Positions 34,768 to 41,965 of a stretch of 41,965 nucleotides of DNA are shown here, piece after piece; positions within the stretch are counted from its first letter, which is position 1, and each line of letters opens with the position of its first letter. Under the pieces are notes generated by a model that did no database searches, had not been told where the DNA came from, and worked only from the letters and a program-made list of their open reading frames with translations. The position numbers and the translations under genes are program-made. Source of the stretch: Cyanobacteria bacterium OH_CDB_20 (lineage in GTDB: Bacteria; Cyanobacteriota; Vampirovibrionia; Gastranaerophilales; Gastranaerophilaceae); contig JAEZIX010000031.1 in the NCBI GenBank assembly GCA_023415935.1, positions 1 through 41,965 on the forward strand, read 5' to 3'.

Positions 34768-36333
34768 ATGGGAGTTTTAATTTCCACAAAAAACAAAGAC
34801 AGACTTTTTGAAAACAAAGAGATTATAAATATCGGTGCAAATACCAATTGCGACTTTGTTCTTGATTTTGATGAAGGAATATTTTTAACCGTTCAGGTTG
34901 AAAAAAATAAACTAACAGTCCTCAACAATTTTGGTTCTGACAAAGTCCTTTTTAAAGGAACTCCAATCGGGAAATCAATTGAAATAAAAGACCTTGCAAA
35001 GTTCGTTATAGAAGGAGTTGATGATTTTGTATCAATAAAAATCGTAAACGAGCAAAAAAACTCAGAACCTGTAAACCTTTACGGTTCAGGAGAATCTTCA
35101 TGTATTAAGCAAGAAATAAATGCTCAAAAAGCAAAAATTGACGAAAAAAGAGTAAGCATTTTAAAAGAAATCGGTTTTAATCTAAATGATTTAAAGGAAA
35201 AAATAAAAGTAAACAGTGCAGTTGCAACAATTACTAACTTTGGACTTATTGTTTTTCCTTTTATAACAGTTATTTTGCTCTCTGATTATTTCAGAGAAAT
35301 TCAAAACGGAATAGTTCAACGCTCAGGCCTTCCCACTCATATGAGGATTTTGCTTGTATGCGCTTCTGTTCTTTTTCTTGTAAATTTAGCTTTAAAACAA
35401 GGTGTATTCTTGTTTATTCAAAATAAATCAGGCTCTAAAGTTTCAGAGGTTCAAAAATATTCTGAAAAAGGGCTCTTATGGGGTTCAATTGCAATATATG
35501 CAGCATTTTTTGCAACAGTAATAGTTATGCTATTCAGCAGTACTTTTAAATTCCCGCTCCCTGTCTTTTTAATATCATTCTTTGGAATGGGGCTTTCTTT
35601 TATAAATGCAATTTTCTCAGGTTATCAAAAGTATCTTTGCGCAGATTTGAGCCTTTCTTTAAGCAAAAATGAATCAAGAGAAGACTACAAAAAAGTTTTA
35701 AATGAATATAACGAGTGGATTACACTTTTCGCAAATAATATGAGTAAAACAAAACTTCAAAATATCAAAGATAAATTATTTAATTTACAAATAAAATCAG
35801 TCGGCGAAACTATTATCGGGATATTAACGGCACCTTTTCTCGCATACGGTGTTTCAAATACTTTAGCAATGTGTTTTCCTGAAGCTGCCGGTTGGATTAG
35901 GATTTCAGGCTTAAGATTTAGCCCTGTTTTCCTCGTTCTGGCTACATTTTTAATAGTCTTTGCCTTCTTCTCTCTAGTGAATGCATTTGCTTCTACAAGA
36001 AAAATTCAAGGTTCAGAAGTAATTAAAAAAGACGGATTTTCAAACTTTGAATACCATGGAACTGAAATATACGGCGAAGAAGGGGTTAAAAAATTAAGCT
36101 CTGAAAAAACCCGCTCGTTAATTATTGCTTGTTCAATAATATTCATAGAGTTTTCTATGAACGTATCTTACTTCATTACAGAAATAGGCGGCGACTGGAA
36201 TGGCTTGTTCTTAAGTATGATAGCAGCTCTTGTTCCTACGGCTTTACTTATCGCTGAAACTTATATTTTGAGCAATACCGTATTTGAAATTTTCGCCCAC
36301 GAAGAGCTAATAGCAAAGTATGACAGGGATTAA
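34768..36333 (+). CDS. Polytopic membrane protein with a degenerate FHA-like N-terminus
   Basis: 521 aa. Residues 1-95 resemble an FHA domain: IGANTNCDFVLDF at the place of the IGR..xcD..L strand, and a second half ending IEIKDLAKFVIEG. The phosphothreonine-binding Arg and the SxxH motif are absent, so phosphopeptide binding is doubtful. About eight TM helices follow (near 148-170, 190-210, 232-255, 262-280, 350-372, 388-410, 448-470 and 474-498), with a cytoplasmic helical loop at about 290-345. SD AGAGG. Its stop is one base before the rluB ATG. Function unknown. Confidence 0.75.
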   Translation: MGVLISTKNKDRLFENKEIINIGANTNCDFVLDFDEGIFLTVQVEKNKLTVLNNFGSDKVLFKGTPIGKSIEIKDLAKFVIEGVDDFVSIKIVNEQKNSEPVNLYGSGESSCIKQEINAQKAKIDEKRVSILKEIGFNLNDLKEKIKVNSAVATITNFGLIVFPFITVILLSDYFREIQNGIVQRSGLPTHMRILLVCASVLFLVNLALKQGVFLFIQNKSGSKVSEVQKYSEKGLLWGSIAIYAAFFATVIVMLFSSTFKFPLPVFLISFFGMGLSFINAIFSGYQKYLCADLSLSLSKNESREDYKKVLNEYNEWITLFANNMSKTKLQNIKDKLFNLQIKSVGETIIGILTAPFLAYGVSNTLAMCFPEAAGWIRISGLRFSPVFLVLATFLIVFAFFSLVNAFASTRKIQGSEVIKKDGFSNFEYHGTEIYGEEGVKKLSSEKTRSLIIACSIIFIEFSMNVSYFITEIGGDWNGLFLSMIAALVPTALLIAETYILSNTVFEIFAHEELIAKYDRD

Positions 36334-36334
36334 A

Positions 36335-37096
36335 ATGCAAAAAAAGAAAAAAACCGAAACAAGAATAAGACTAAATAAATATATAGCATCCTCTGGTGTT
36401 GTATCAAGACGTGATGCTGATAACCTAATCGAAGCAGGCAGAGTCAGAGTCAACGACACTGTTGTCAAAGAGTTAGGAACTACTGTAAGTTCAAAAGACA
36501 GGGTATATGTAAACAACAAATTAATAAAACCTGAGAAACACACTTATATAAGGTATTATAAACCGGCAGGCTACATAACATCTATGGATGACGAAAAAGG
36601 AAGAAAAACCATTTATGACATTCTTCCTGAAGAAGTAAAAACCCTAAAACCAATCGGCAGACTTGATAAGGATTCCACCGGACTTCTAATTCTTACTAAC
36701 GATGGTGATTTAATAAACGAACTTAGTCACCCTTCAATTAAAATCCCTAAGGTATACAGAGTAAAAGCTCAAGGGAAACTAAACCTTAATGATCTTGAAG
36801 TTATGGCAAAAGGTATTGAAATTGAAAAAGGCCAACTTGCATACGCAGAAGCAAGAATAGTTGAATATGAAGGCAAAGATTCTGTCTTAGAAGTTATATT
36901 GTACCAAGGTTTAAATAGACAAATAAGAAAGATGCTGGACTTTTTAGGCCATCCCGTTATTTCGCTCAAAAGAGTTTCGCACGGCCCAATTGATATTTTA
37001 GGGCTTAAAAAAGGGCAATTCAAGTATCTTAGAGAAAAACAAATACAAGATCTTAAAAAATATATTGCTAAATTGAAAAAATCTTGCTCCTCTTAA
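36335..37096 (+). CDS. rluB: Pseudouridine synthase, RsuA/RluB family
   Basis: Isomerises a uridine in rRNA. 253 aa from the ATG at 36335, with AGGG 8 nt before it; the frame extends 15 nt upstream inside the preceding gene. S4 RNA-binding domain at 1-60 (RLNKYIASSGVVSRRDADNL, IEAGRVRVND). The catalytic Asp is in GRLDKDSTGLLILTNDG, and QGLNRQIRKML closes the active site. RluB (23S) is more likely than RsuA (16S) by overall form, but the two are hard to separate. Coupled to the upstream membrane protein gene. Confidence 0.92.
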   Translation: MQKKKKTETRIRLNKYIASSGVVSRRDADNLIEAGRVRVNDTVVKELGTTVSSKDRVYVNNKLIKPEKHTYIRYYKPAGYITSMDDEKGRKTIYDILPEEVKTLKPIGRLDKDSTGLLILTNDGDLINELSHPSIKIPKVYRVKAQGKLNLNDLEVMAKGIEIEKGQLAYAEARIVEYEGKDSVLEVILYQGLNRQIRKMLDFLGHPVISLKRVSHGPIDILGLKKGQFKYLREKQIQDLKKYIAKLKKSCSS

Positions 37097-37138
37097 TCGT
37101 GTTTTTGATAAAATATTGTTGAGAAAAGAGATGCAATT

Positions 37139-37489
37139 ATGTTATTAGAATTTTTATATGCAAAAATACATAGAGCTACTGTAACCGACGCAAATCTAAA
37201 TTATGTTGGCTCTATCACAATAGATAAAAACCTTCTTGATAAAGCAAATTTATCTGAAGGTCAAAAAGTTGAAATCCTTGACATTAATAACGGCGAAAGA
37301 TTTCAAACATATATTATTGCAGGAAAAGCAGGTCAAAGAGATATTTGCCTGAATGGAGCTGCGGCAAGAAAAGTTGCAATAGGAGACAAAATAATAATCG
37401 TAGCCTACGCAACAATGACTCCTGATGAGGCAAAAAGTTTTAAGCCAACAATTGTTCACGTTGACGAGAATAACGACATAACTGAATAA
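37139..37489 (+). CDS. panD: Aspartate 1-decarboxylase
   Basis: Makes beta-alanine for pantothenate and CoA. 116 aa. The self-cleavage site G24-S25 in YVGSITID, which produces the pyruvoyl cofactor, is intact. Further matches are HRATVT, the NGERFQTYIIAG strand, LNGAAAR and ATMTPDEA. It follows rluB by 42 bp and is closed by a terminator. Confidence 0.97.
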   Translation: MLLEFLYAKIHRATVTDANLNYVGSITIDKNLLDKANLSEGQKVEILDINNGERFQTYIIAGKAGQRDICLNGAAARKVAIGDKIIIVAYATMTPDEAKSFKPTIVHVDENNDITE

Positions 37490-37491
37490 AT

Positions 37492-37519
37492 AAAAAAGCC
37501 CCACAAAAGGGCTTTTTTT
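37492..37519. terminator. Rho-independent terminator between panD and the convergent small-protein gene
   Basis: AAAAAAGCCC (37492-37501), 7-nt loop, GGGCTTTTTTT. A/T tracts on both sides make it bidirectional; it also lies directly after the convergent exported-protein gene. Confidence 0.85.
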
Positions 37520-37520
37520 A

Positions 37521-37985
37521 CTAACCTTCTAAGAATTTTTGCACAGGCGTTTCCATTGATTCTTCCTGTATTTTAAACTGCCCATCCGTATCTTTTACAA
37601 TGATAAAATATGCACTAAATTTTTTCTTCCCTGTAGAAGGATGCCTCAAAGTAGTTATTTTATAAGTACCTTCATCAAGTTTAGTGACATCAATATTTGA
37701 ATAAGTATTTTTATAACGAACTATTTTTCCTAATTTCATACCACTTCTTGTTTCTTTTTTATATCTTGCAAAAGGAACATTTACAGGAACTTTTTGTCCA
37801 TTAGGTTTAATCACAACCCTTATTATTGTAGGGTTAGGAGCATAATAGCTAAAATAATTTTTATCGTAAGAATTTGCTGCCTTTACATATTTATTGAAAA
37901 ACACAACCACCGCATCAGTATCTTCAGATGCAAAAGCAACCACCCCAATAAGGAATAGTCCTAGTATTAATAATATTTTTTTCAT
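37521..37985 (-). CDS. Small exported protein of unknown function
   Basis: 154 aa from the ATG at 37985, with AAAGGTG 8 nt upstream; the open frame extends 42 nt further without an SD. A clean Sec signal peptide: MKK, a hydrophobic ILLILGLFLIGVVAF core, and likely cleavage near AFA-SED (around residues 18-20). The mature part begins with a helix (VVVFFNKYVKAANSYDKNYF) and then beta strands, suggesting an NTF2-like or SnoaL-like fold. That is tentative. No Cys lipobox. Promoter at 38018-38046. Confidence 0.8.
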   Translation of the reverse strand: MKKILLILGLFLIGVVAFASEDTDAVVVFFNKYVKAANSYDKNYFSYYAPNPTIIRVVIKPNGQKVPVNVPFARYKKETRSGMKLGKIVRYKNTYSNIDVTKLDEGTYKITTLRHPSTGKKKFSAYFIIVKDTDGQFKIQEESMETPVQKFLEG

Positions 37986-38017
37986 TAGAGAACACCTTTC
38001 GTAAACAAATCTTTTGG

Positions 38018-38046
38018 ATTTTAACATAGCAGTAGGCGACCTTCAA
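38018..38046 (-). promoter_or_regulatory. Promoter of the exported-protein gene
   Basis: TTGAAG (38046-38041), 17 nt, TAAAAT (38023-38018), with an extended -10 (TGT-TAAAAT). The -35 sits in the loop of the inverted repeat at 38030-38058. Confidence 0.55.
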
Positions 38047-38058
38047 GACCGCCTACTG
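38030..38058. promoter_or_regulatory. 9-bp GC-rich inverted repeat after rpoC2
   Basis: CAGTAGGCG and CGCCTACTG are separated by 11 nt, 27 nt beyond the rpoC2 stop. It is not followed by a T-tract on the minus strand, so it is not a classic terminator. It also brackets the -35 of the next gene. Either a 3' hairpin of the rpo mRNA or an operator. Confidence 0.6.
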
Positions 38059-38084
38059 TATTATCTTTATGATTAATTGACTAA

Positions 38085-41000
38085 TTATTCGATTGTGAAC
38101 TCAGGTGCTCCGAACATACCTTCAATTTCTTCCAAAATTGCAGATGGTTTTCTTGCATTGTTCTTTTGAGCAGCCCTTCTTTGAGCTTCCTTATCTTTTT
38201 CTTCTGAAGCATTTGTCAAGTGGTAGTAACCAGTACCGGCAGGTATCAATCTACCGATAATTACGTTCTCTTTTAAGCCTCTTAAAAGATCACGTTTACC
38301 TTCAACTGCTGCTTCTGTAAGAATTCTTGTTGTTTCTTGGAATGAAGCTGCTGATATAAAGCTTTCTGTGTTCAAACTTGCTTTTGTGATACCAAGTAGA
38401 ACTGCTTCATATGTAGATTCTTCTCCATTAAGCTCTCTGATTTTCTTGTTTTCTTCATCGATTACTCTGAAGTCAACATATTCACCAGGAAGAAGTTTTG
38501 TGTCACCAGAATCAACAACTTTAACCTTCTTAGTCATTTGTCTTACTATAACTTCAACGTGCTTATCAGCAATTTCTACACCTTGTGAACGGTATACACG
38601 TTGAACTTCGTCAACAAGATATTGTTGGGCTTCTTCTGCACCGTTTAATCTGATTACATCATGTGGATTTAACGGTCCGCTTGTAAGAGGTTGACCAACT
38701 GTTATCTTTTGTTTGTCTGTTACGATAATATTTGAATCGATTGAATATTTTATTTCTTGTCTGCCATTGTCATTTACAATGTATAAACGAGGAACATCGT
38801 CTTCAATTTCGATTTCAGCAACACCGTCAACTTCAGCCAAGATAGCAGAATCTTTAGGTTTTCTAGCCTCAAGAACTTCTTCTACTCTCGGAAGACCTTG
38901 TACGATGTCACCTGTTTTTTGTCTTTCAAAGACCAATGTTGCAAGCATATCACCACGAAGCACGAGTGATCCGTTGTTAACCTGAAGCATTGTACCCGGA
39001 CTGATTAAGTAAGGGCGGCCTGCGCGAATACTTACAGAGTTTTTAGAAGTTTTTACAACCATACCTGAAAGCGTAGATTTTTCACCAGATTCAGATATAA
39101 TTCCGTCCATTTTAACCAATTCGCCTGCTTTTACTACAGGTTTTGATTTTAAAGGAACTTCTGTTTCAAAATTATCAGAAACAAGTAAAAGTCTTCTTAC
39201 TTCTTGTCCGTCGCCTTTAATAGCAGCCATACCATCGTTTATTGCAAGAACTTGAGTTTTTGCAACAGGTGTTTTTGCATCAATTACTTGACCATCTTTT
39301 ACAAGAAGTTCTGTTTGCATTGAAGCTAGAGTTTTTGCTGTACCTTCAATTTCTCTTCTTACAATCAATGTTTCAAGTACAACCACTTTTAATTGTCCGT
39401 CAACATCAAGTTCAACAAGACCTTTTAAGTGGCTCAAATACCCTTGCATTTGAAGAACCAAACTTGTTCTTGTAAGCAATGAACCATCTAGATTTCTAAC
39501 TCTTGAACCATCTTTGTATTGAAGTTGAGTTACTGGAACTATATCGATTGATTCATCAGTTGTATTAAAATCAATTGATACTTCTTTTGGTTCAATGAAG
39601 AATTTTTGAACAGGTCTTACTAATATTTGAATTGGTTTATTAGATATTTCCTCTTCGTCTATTGCTGTAACGTCGATTTCTTCATCAAGATCATCAATTT
39701 CAAGACTGTCATTGTCTGAATCTAGAATTGTAACTATTGAAAGTTCTTTTGCTTTAATTTTTGGAGCAATTGCAGTTCCAGCTTCAACAATTTCACCTTC
39801 TTCAACTTTTAAATCATTGATACTTTGAAGAGTATGAACTTCGCCTGGTCTTACAACAACTTCGTGAATCATTTCATTAAATTCTTTAATCTCAACGATA
39901 CCATCGATGTGAGAATATAAATCTTTAATGATTTCAGTTCCAGCTGTTACAAAAGTACCTGATTCAACCATTTTTAGAGATGAATCTTTATTTACTTGAT
40001 GAATTTCATCAGGAATAAATATTACTTCACCTGCTTTTGTAATGATTTGATTTTCATCAACTTCAACACCGTTGTAACGAATTTCACCTGAAGATGCAAC
40101 TGAATTTTCATCATCAATAAGCTCAGCGATTATCATACCGTTTTCAACTGTAGTATCGATAGGAGATTTCACGATATATTTTTCGCCTGTTTTATTTACT
40201 GTCCAGATTTGCTCTTTCTTAGTATTTTCGAAAACAGCATTCTTAGGTGTAATTGAAGCAATTACGATTGTTAATTCTTTACCTTGAACAATTTTGTTAA
40301 TCTTTTTGCCTTCAAATTTTACTTCTTCAACAACAAGATTTTCACCAACTCTTACTTCACCGCCGTGTTCAGAAACAACGTGGATTTCAGCAAGTTTTTC
40401 GCCGGTTTTAACTTCTTGTTTGTCTTGAACTAATATTTTTGAACCGCCAGGCAAGTTATAAACATCTCCGCCAAGAACCCAAACGATACCGTTTTTATTT
40501 GCTGTTCTTGAAATGTTACCTTGTCTGTCTTTCTTTTCATCAGCAACGAAATCTTCAAATACTACTTCACCTGACAAATCAGACATAATATCTTTTGTCG
40601 CTTTTTCTGTTAGACGGCTTCCGTCACCTTGGCTTGATGGTTCGTATTCAGCAATTTTATCGCCTTTTTTAAGTTTAGTACCGGCATTTGCAAATAATTT
40701 TGCACCCGCAGGAACGTGATATTTATGTGTTTTCTTTGCGCCTTTATATTCAATGTCAGCTTCTTGGACTGTAACAAGTACTTCGTCCCCGTGACGGGTT
40801 CTTAGTTCTTTAACCATAACTTTTGTTACGACTTCGCCGTCTTCAGTAGCTATGACTTCTTTAACAGCACCAGAACCTTTGAATACACCGCCGGTGTGGA
40901 ACGTTCTCATTGTAAGCTGTGTTCCAGGTTCACCGATTGATTGAGCTGCTATGATACCGATTGCTTCACCAACATCAACCATTTTTTGAGTAGTTAAAGC

Positions 41001-41927
41001 CCATCCGTAACATTTTTGGCAAACACCGTATTCTAAATCACAAGTTAATGGTGAACGAACCATAATACCTTTAAGATTTAGAGGTTCAATTTTTCTGATA
41101 TCGTTTCTGTCTAATGTAGTATTTTTAGCAACAACCACGTTGCCATCAGCATCTTTAACATCTTCAACAATTGTTCTTCCCAAAAGTCTTTCTGTTAAAG
41201 GAGCAACAATTTTTTCACCATCTGAAATTGCTGTTAAATAAATACCTTTGCTTGTTCCGCAATCAGCATCTCTAATGATTACGTCTTGCGCAACGTCAAC
41301 AAGTCTTCTTGTTAAGTATCCTGAGTCAGCTGTTTTTAACGCTGTATCTACAAGACCTTTACGAGCTCCGTATGATGAAATGATGTATTCTGTAACTGAT
41401 AGACCTTCTTTAAAGTTTGATTTGATAGGTAAGTCGATGATCTGACCTTGTGCGTCTGCCATCAGACCTCTCATACCAACAAGCTGTGATACCTGAGATA
41501 AGTTACCTCTCGCTCCAGAGAATGCCATCATATATACAGGGTTTAATTTATCAAAATTTTCAACAACGCTTGATGTTAATTTAGCAGTTGTTTCTGACCA
41601 GGTGTCGATTACCTTTGTATATCTTTCTACTTCGGTAATTTCACCTTTTAGATATCTGTGTGTTGATTTTTCAATTTCAACTTCAGCATCCTTAAGCAAA
41701 TTTTTCTTTGCTTGAGGAACATCTAAGTCTGCAATTGAAATAGTAGTGCCGGCTTTAGTTGCATATCTGAAACCTAAATTTTTCAGACTGTTAGCTAACG
41801 TAGCTGTTTTTGCACCGCCGAATTCTAAATAAACTTGAGAAAGAAGTTTCTTTAAAGAACCTTTGTCCATTTGTTTATTTATGAAATCAAATGATTTCTT
41901 TGTATTCTTATGCATTAATGTATCCAT
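38085..41927 (-). CDS. rpoC2: RNA polymerase subunit beta'' (RpoC2, split beta')
   Basis: C-terminal half of beta' as a separate 1280-aa subunit. SD AAAGGTGAG precedes the ATG at 41927. The start (KGSLKKLLSQVYLEFGGAKT, LGFRYATKAG) matches the cyanobacterial RpoC2 opening. Further on are ARGNLSQVSQLVGMRGLM, the zinc site C223, C296, C303, C306 (DADCGT; CDLEYGVCQKC), and the trigger-helix stretch IIAAQSIGEPGTQLTMRTFH at about 325-344. After about residue 350 comes a large insertion of roughly 650 residues (SI3 type, repeated barrel-sandwich motifs), and the core resumes near 1005 with GLPRVEEVLEARKPK. rpoC1 and rpoB should lie just upstream, outside the window; an open frame ending VNGTIT at the edge could be the tail of rpoC1. 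Confidence 0.97.
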   Translation of the reverse strand: MDTLMHKNTKKSFDFINKQMDKGSLKKLLSQVYLEFGGAKTATLANSLKNLGFRYATKAGTTISIADLDVPQAKKNLLKDAEVEIEKSTHRYLKGEITEVERYTKVIDTWSETTAKLTSSVVENFDKLNPVYMMAFSGARGNLSQVSQLVGMRGLMADAQGQIIDLPIKSNFKEGLSVTEYIISSYGARKGLVDTALKTADSGYLTRRLVDVAQDVIIRDADCGTSKGIYLTAISDGEKIVAPLTERLLGRTIVEDVKDADGNVVVAKNTTLDRNDIRKIEPLNLKGIMVRSPLTCDLEYGVCQKCYGWALTTQKMVDVGEAIGIIAAQSIGEPGTQLTMRTFHTGGVFKGSGAVKEVIATEDGEVVTKVMVKELRTRHGDEVLVTVQEADIEYKGAKKTHKYHVPAGAKLFANAGTKLKKGDKIAEYEPSSQGDGSRLTEKATKDIMSDLSGEVVFEDFVADEKKDRQGNISRTANKNGIVWVLGGDVYNLPGGSKILVQDKQEVKTGEKLAEIHVVSEHGGEVRVGENLVVEEVKFEGKKINKIVQGKELTIVIASITPKNAVFENTKKEQIWTVNKTGEKYIVKSPIDTTVENGMIIAELIDDENSVASSGEIRYNGVEVDENQIITKAGEVIFIPDEIHQVNKDSSLKMVESGTFVTAGTEIIKDLYSHIDGIVEIKEFNEMIHEVVVRPGEVHTLQSINDLKVEEGEIVEAGTAIAPKIKAKELSIVTILDSDNDSLEIDDLDEEIDVTAIDEEEISNKPIQILVRPVQKFFIEPKEVSIDFNTTDESIDIVPVTQLQYKDGSRVRNLDGSLLTRTSLVLQMQGYLSHLKGLVELDVDGQLKVVVLETLIVRREIEGTAKTLASMQTELLVKDGQVIDAKTPVAKTQVLAINDGMAAIKGDGQEVRRLLLVSDNFETEVPLKSKPVVKAGELVKMDGIISESGEKSTLSGMVVKTSKNSVSIRAGRPYLISPGTMLQVNNGSLVLRGDMLATLVFERQKTGDIVQGLPRVEEVLEARKPKDSAILAEVDGVAEIEIEDDVPRLYIVNDNGRQEIKYSIDSNIIVTDKQKITVGQPLTSGPLNPHDVIRLNGAEEAQQYLVDEVQRVYRSQGVEIADKHVEVIVRQMTKKVKVVDSGDTKLLPGEYVDFRVIDEENKKIRELNGEESTYEAVLLGITKASLNTESFISAASFQETTRILTEAAVEGKRDLLRGLKENVIIGRLIPAGTGYYHLTNASEEKDKEAQRRAAQKNNARKPSAILEEIEGMFGAPEFTIE

Positions 41928-41965
41928 TTTTTATTCTCACCTTTAAGTTATTGTGCCATTCACGT

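Noticed and set aside
39600..41000. rpoC2 insertion as a fused foreign domain
   Set aside because: A large insertion at this point after the trigger-helix motif is the normal SI3 arrangement of cyanobacterial-type RpoC2, so its presence is not itself evidence of fusion.
1..41965. CRISPR array, tRNA, rRNA, insertion sequence or prophage
   Set aside because: No regularly spaced repeats, cloverleaf, rRNA stretches, transposase or integrase seen on either strand by reading.

Overview
The window looks like part of a low-GC, Gram-negative, flagellated chromosome from the non-photosynthetic sister clade of Cyanobacteria (Vampirovibrionia/Melainabacteria, most likely Gastranaerophilales). The strongest clue is at the right edge: the C-terminal half of RNA polymerase beta' is a separate RpoC2-type gene. 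It opens like cyanobacterial RpoC2 and carries a very large insertion after the trigger-helix motif. kdsB implies Kdo-containing LPS and hence an outer membrane. Several unrecognised proteins resemble, from memory, families common in Gastranaerophilales. The taxonomy is inference; no search was run.

Layout. 1-3.6 kb: a large membrane-anchored protein (DUF1822-like start, putative zinc knuckle, acidic linker, TonB-like end) opposite a small Ala-rich protein. 3.7-11.9 kb: pheA; a phosphohexomutase plus flavin reductase pair; an accD-accA-prmA-kdsB operon; argS. 11.9-15.9 kb: lineage-specific genes, including a divergent pair (a 50-aa small protein and a 349-aa protein) each preceded by an excellent sigma-28 (FliA) type promoter, then a ReAV-class asparaginase and its coupled partner. 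15.9-18.1 kb: flaG-like, fliS, fliT-like and a CDF metal transporter. 18.2-25 kb: a degenerate HerA-like protein with a Tudor-like tail, a TPR protein divergent from uvrB, and a membrane protein. 25-28.7 kb: motA-motB-fliL-fliM-fliN. 28.7-33.6 kb: ftsH, and an ROK kinase-holA-holB operon. 33.8-38 kb: tandem KPxFG paralogues, an FHA-like polytopic membrane protein with rluB and panD, and a small exported protein. 38-41.9 kb: rpoC2.

How the genes work together. Two flagellar blocks supply stator (MotAB), FliL, switch (FliM, FliN) and export-chaperone/filament accessory functions (FlaG, FliS, FliT). The sigma-28-like promoters at 12.8-13.0 kb tie two uncharacterised genes to the late flagellar regulon. 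Housekeeping functions are fatty-acid initiation (AccA, AccD), LPS (KdsB), phenylalanine synthesis, pantothenate precursor (PanD), clamp loader (HolA, HolB), excision repair, proteolysis and transcription. No tRNA, rRNA, CRISPR, IS element or prophage was seen. The best candidates for new biology are the sigma-28 divergent pair, the HerA-like/Tudor protein that has lost its P-loop, and several palindromes placed over starts or promoters.
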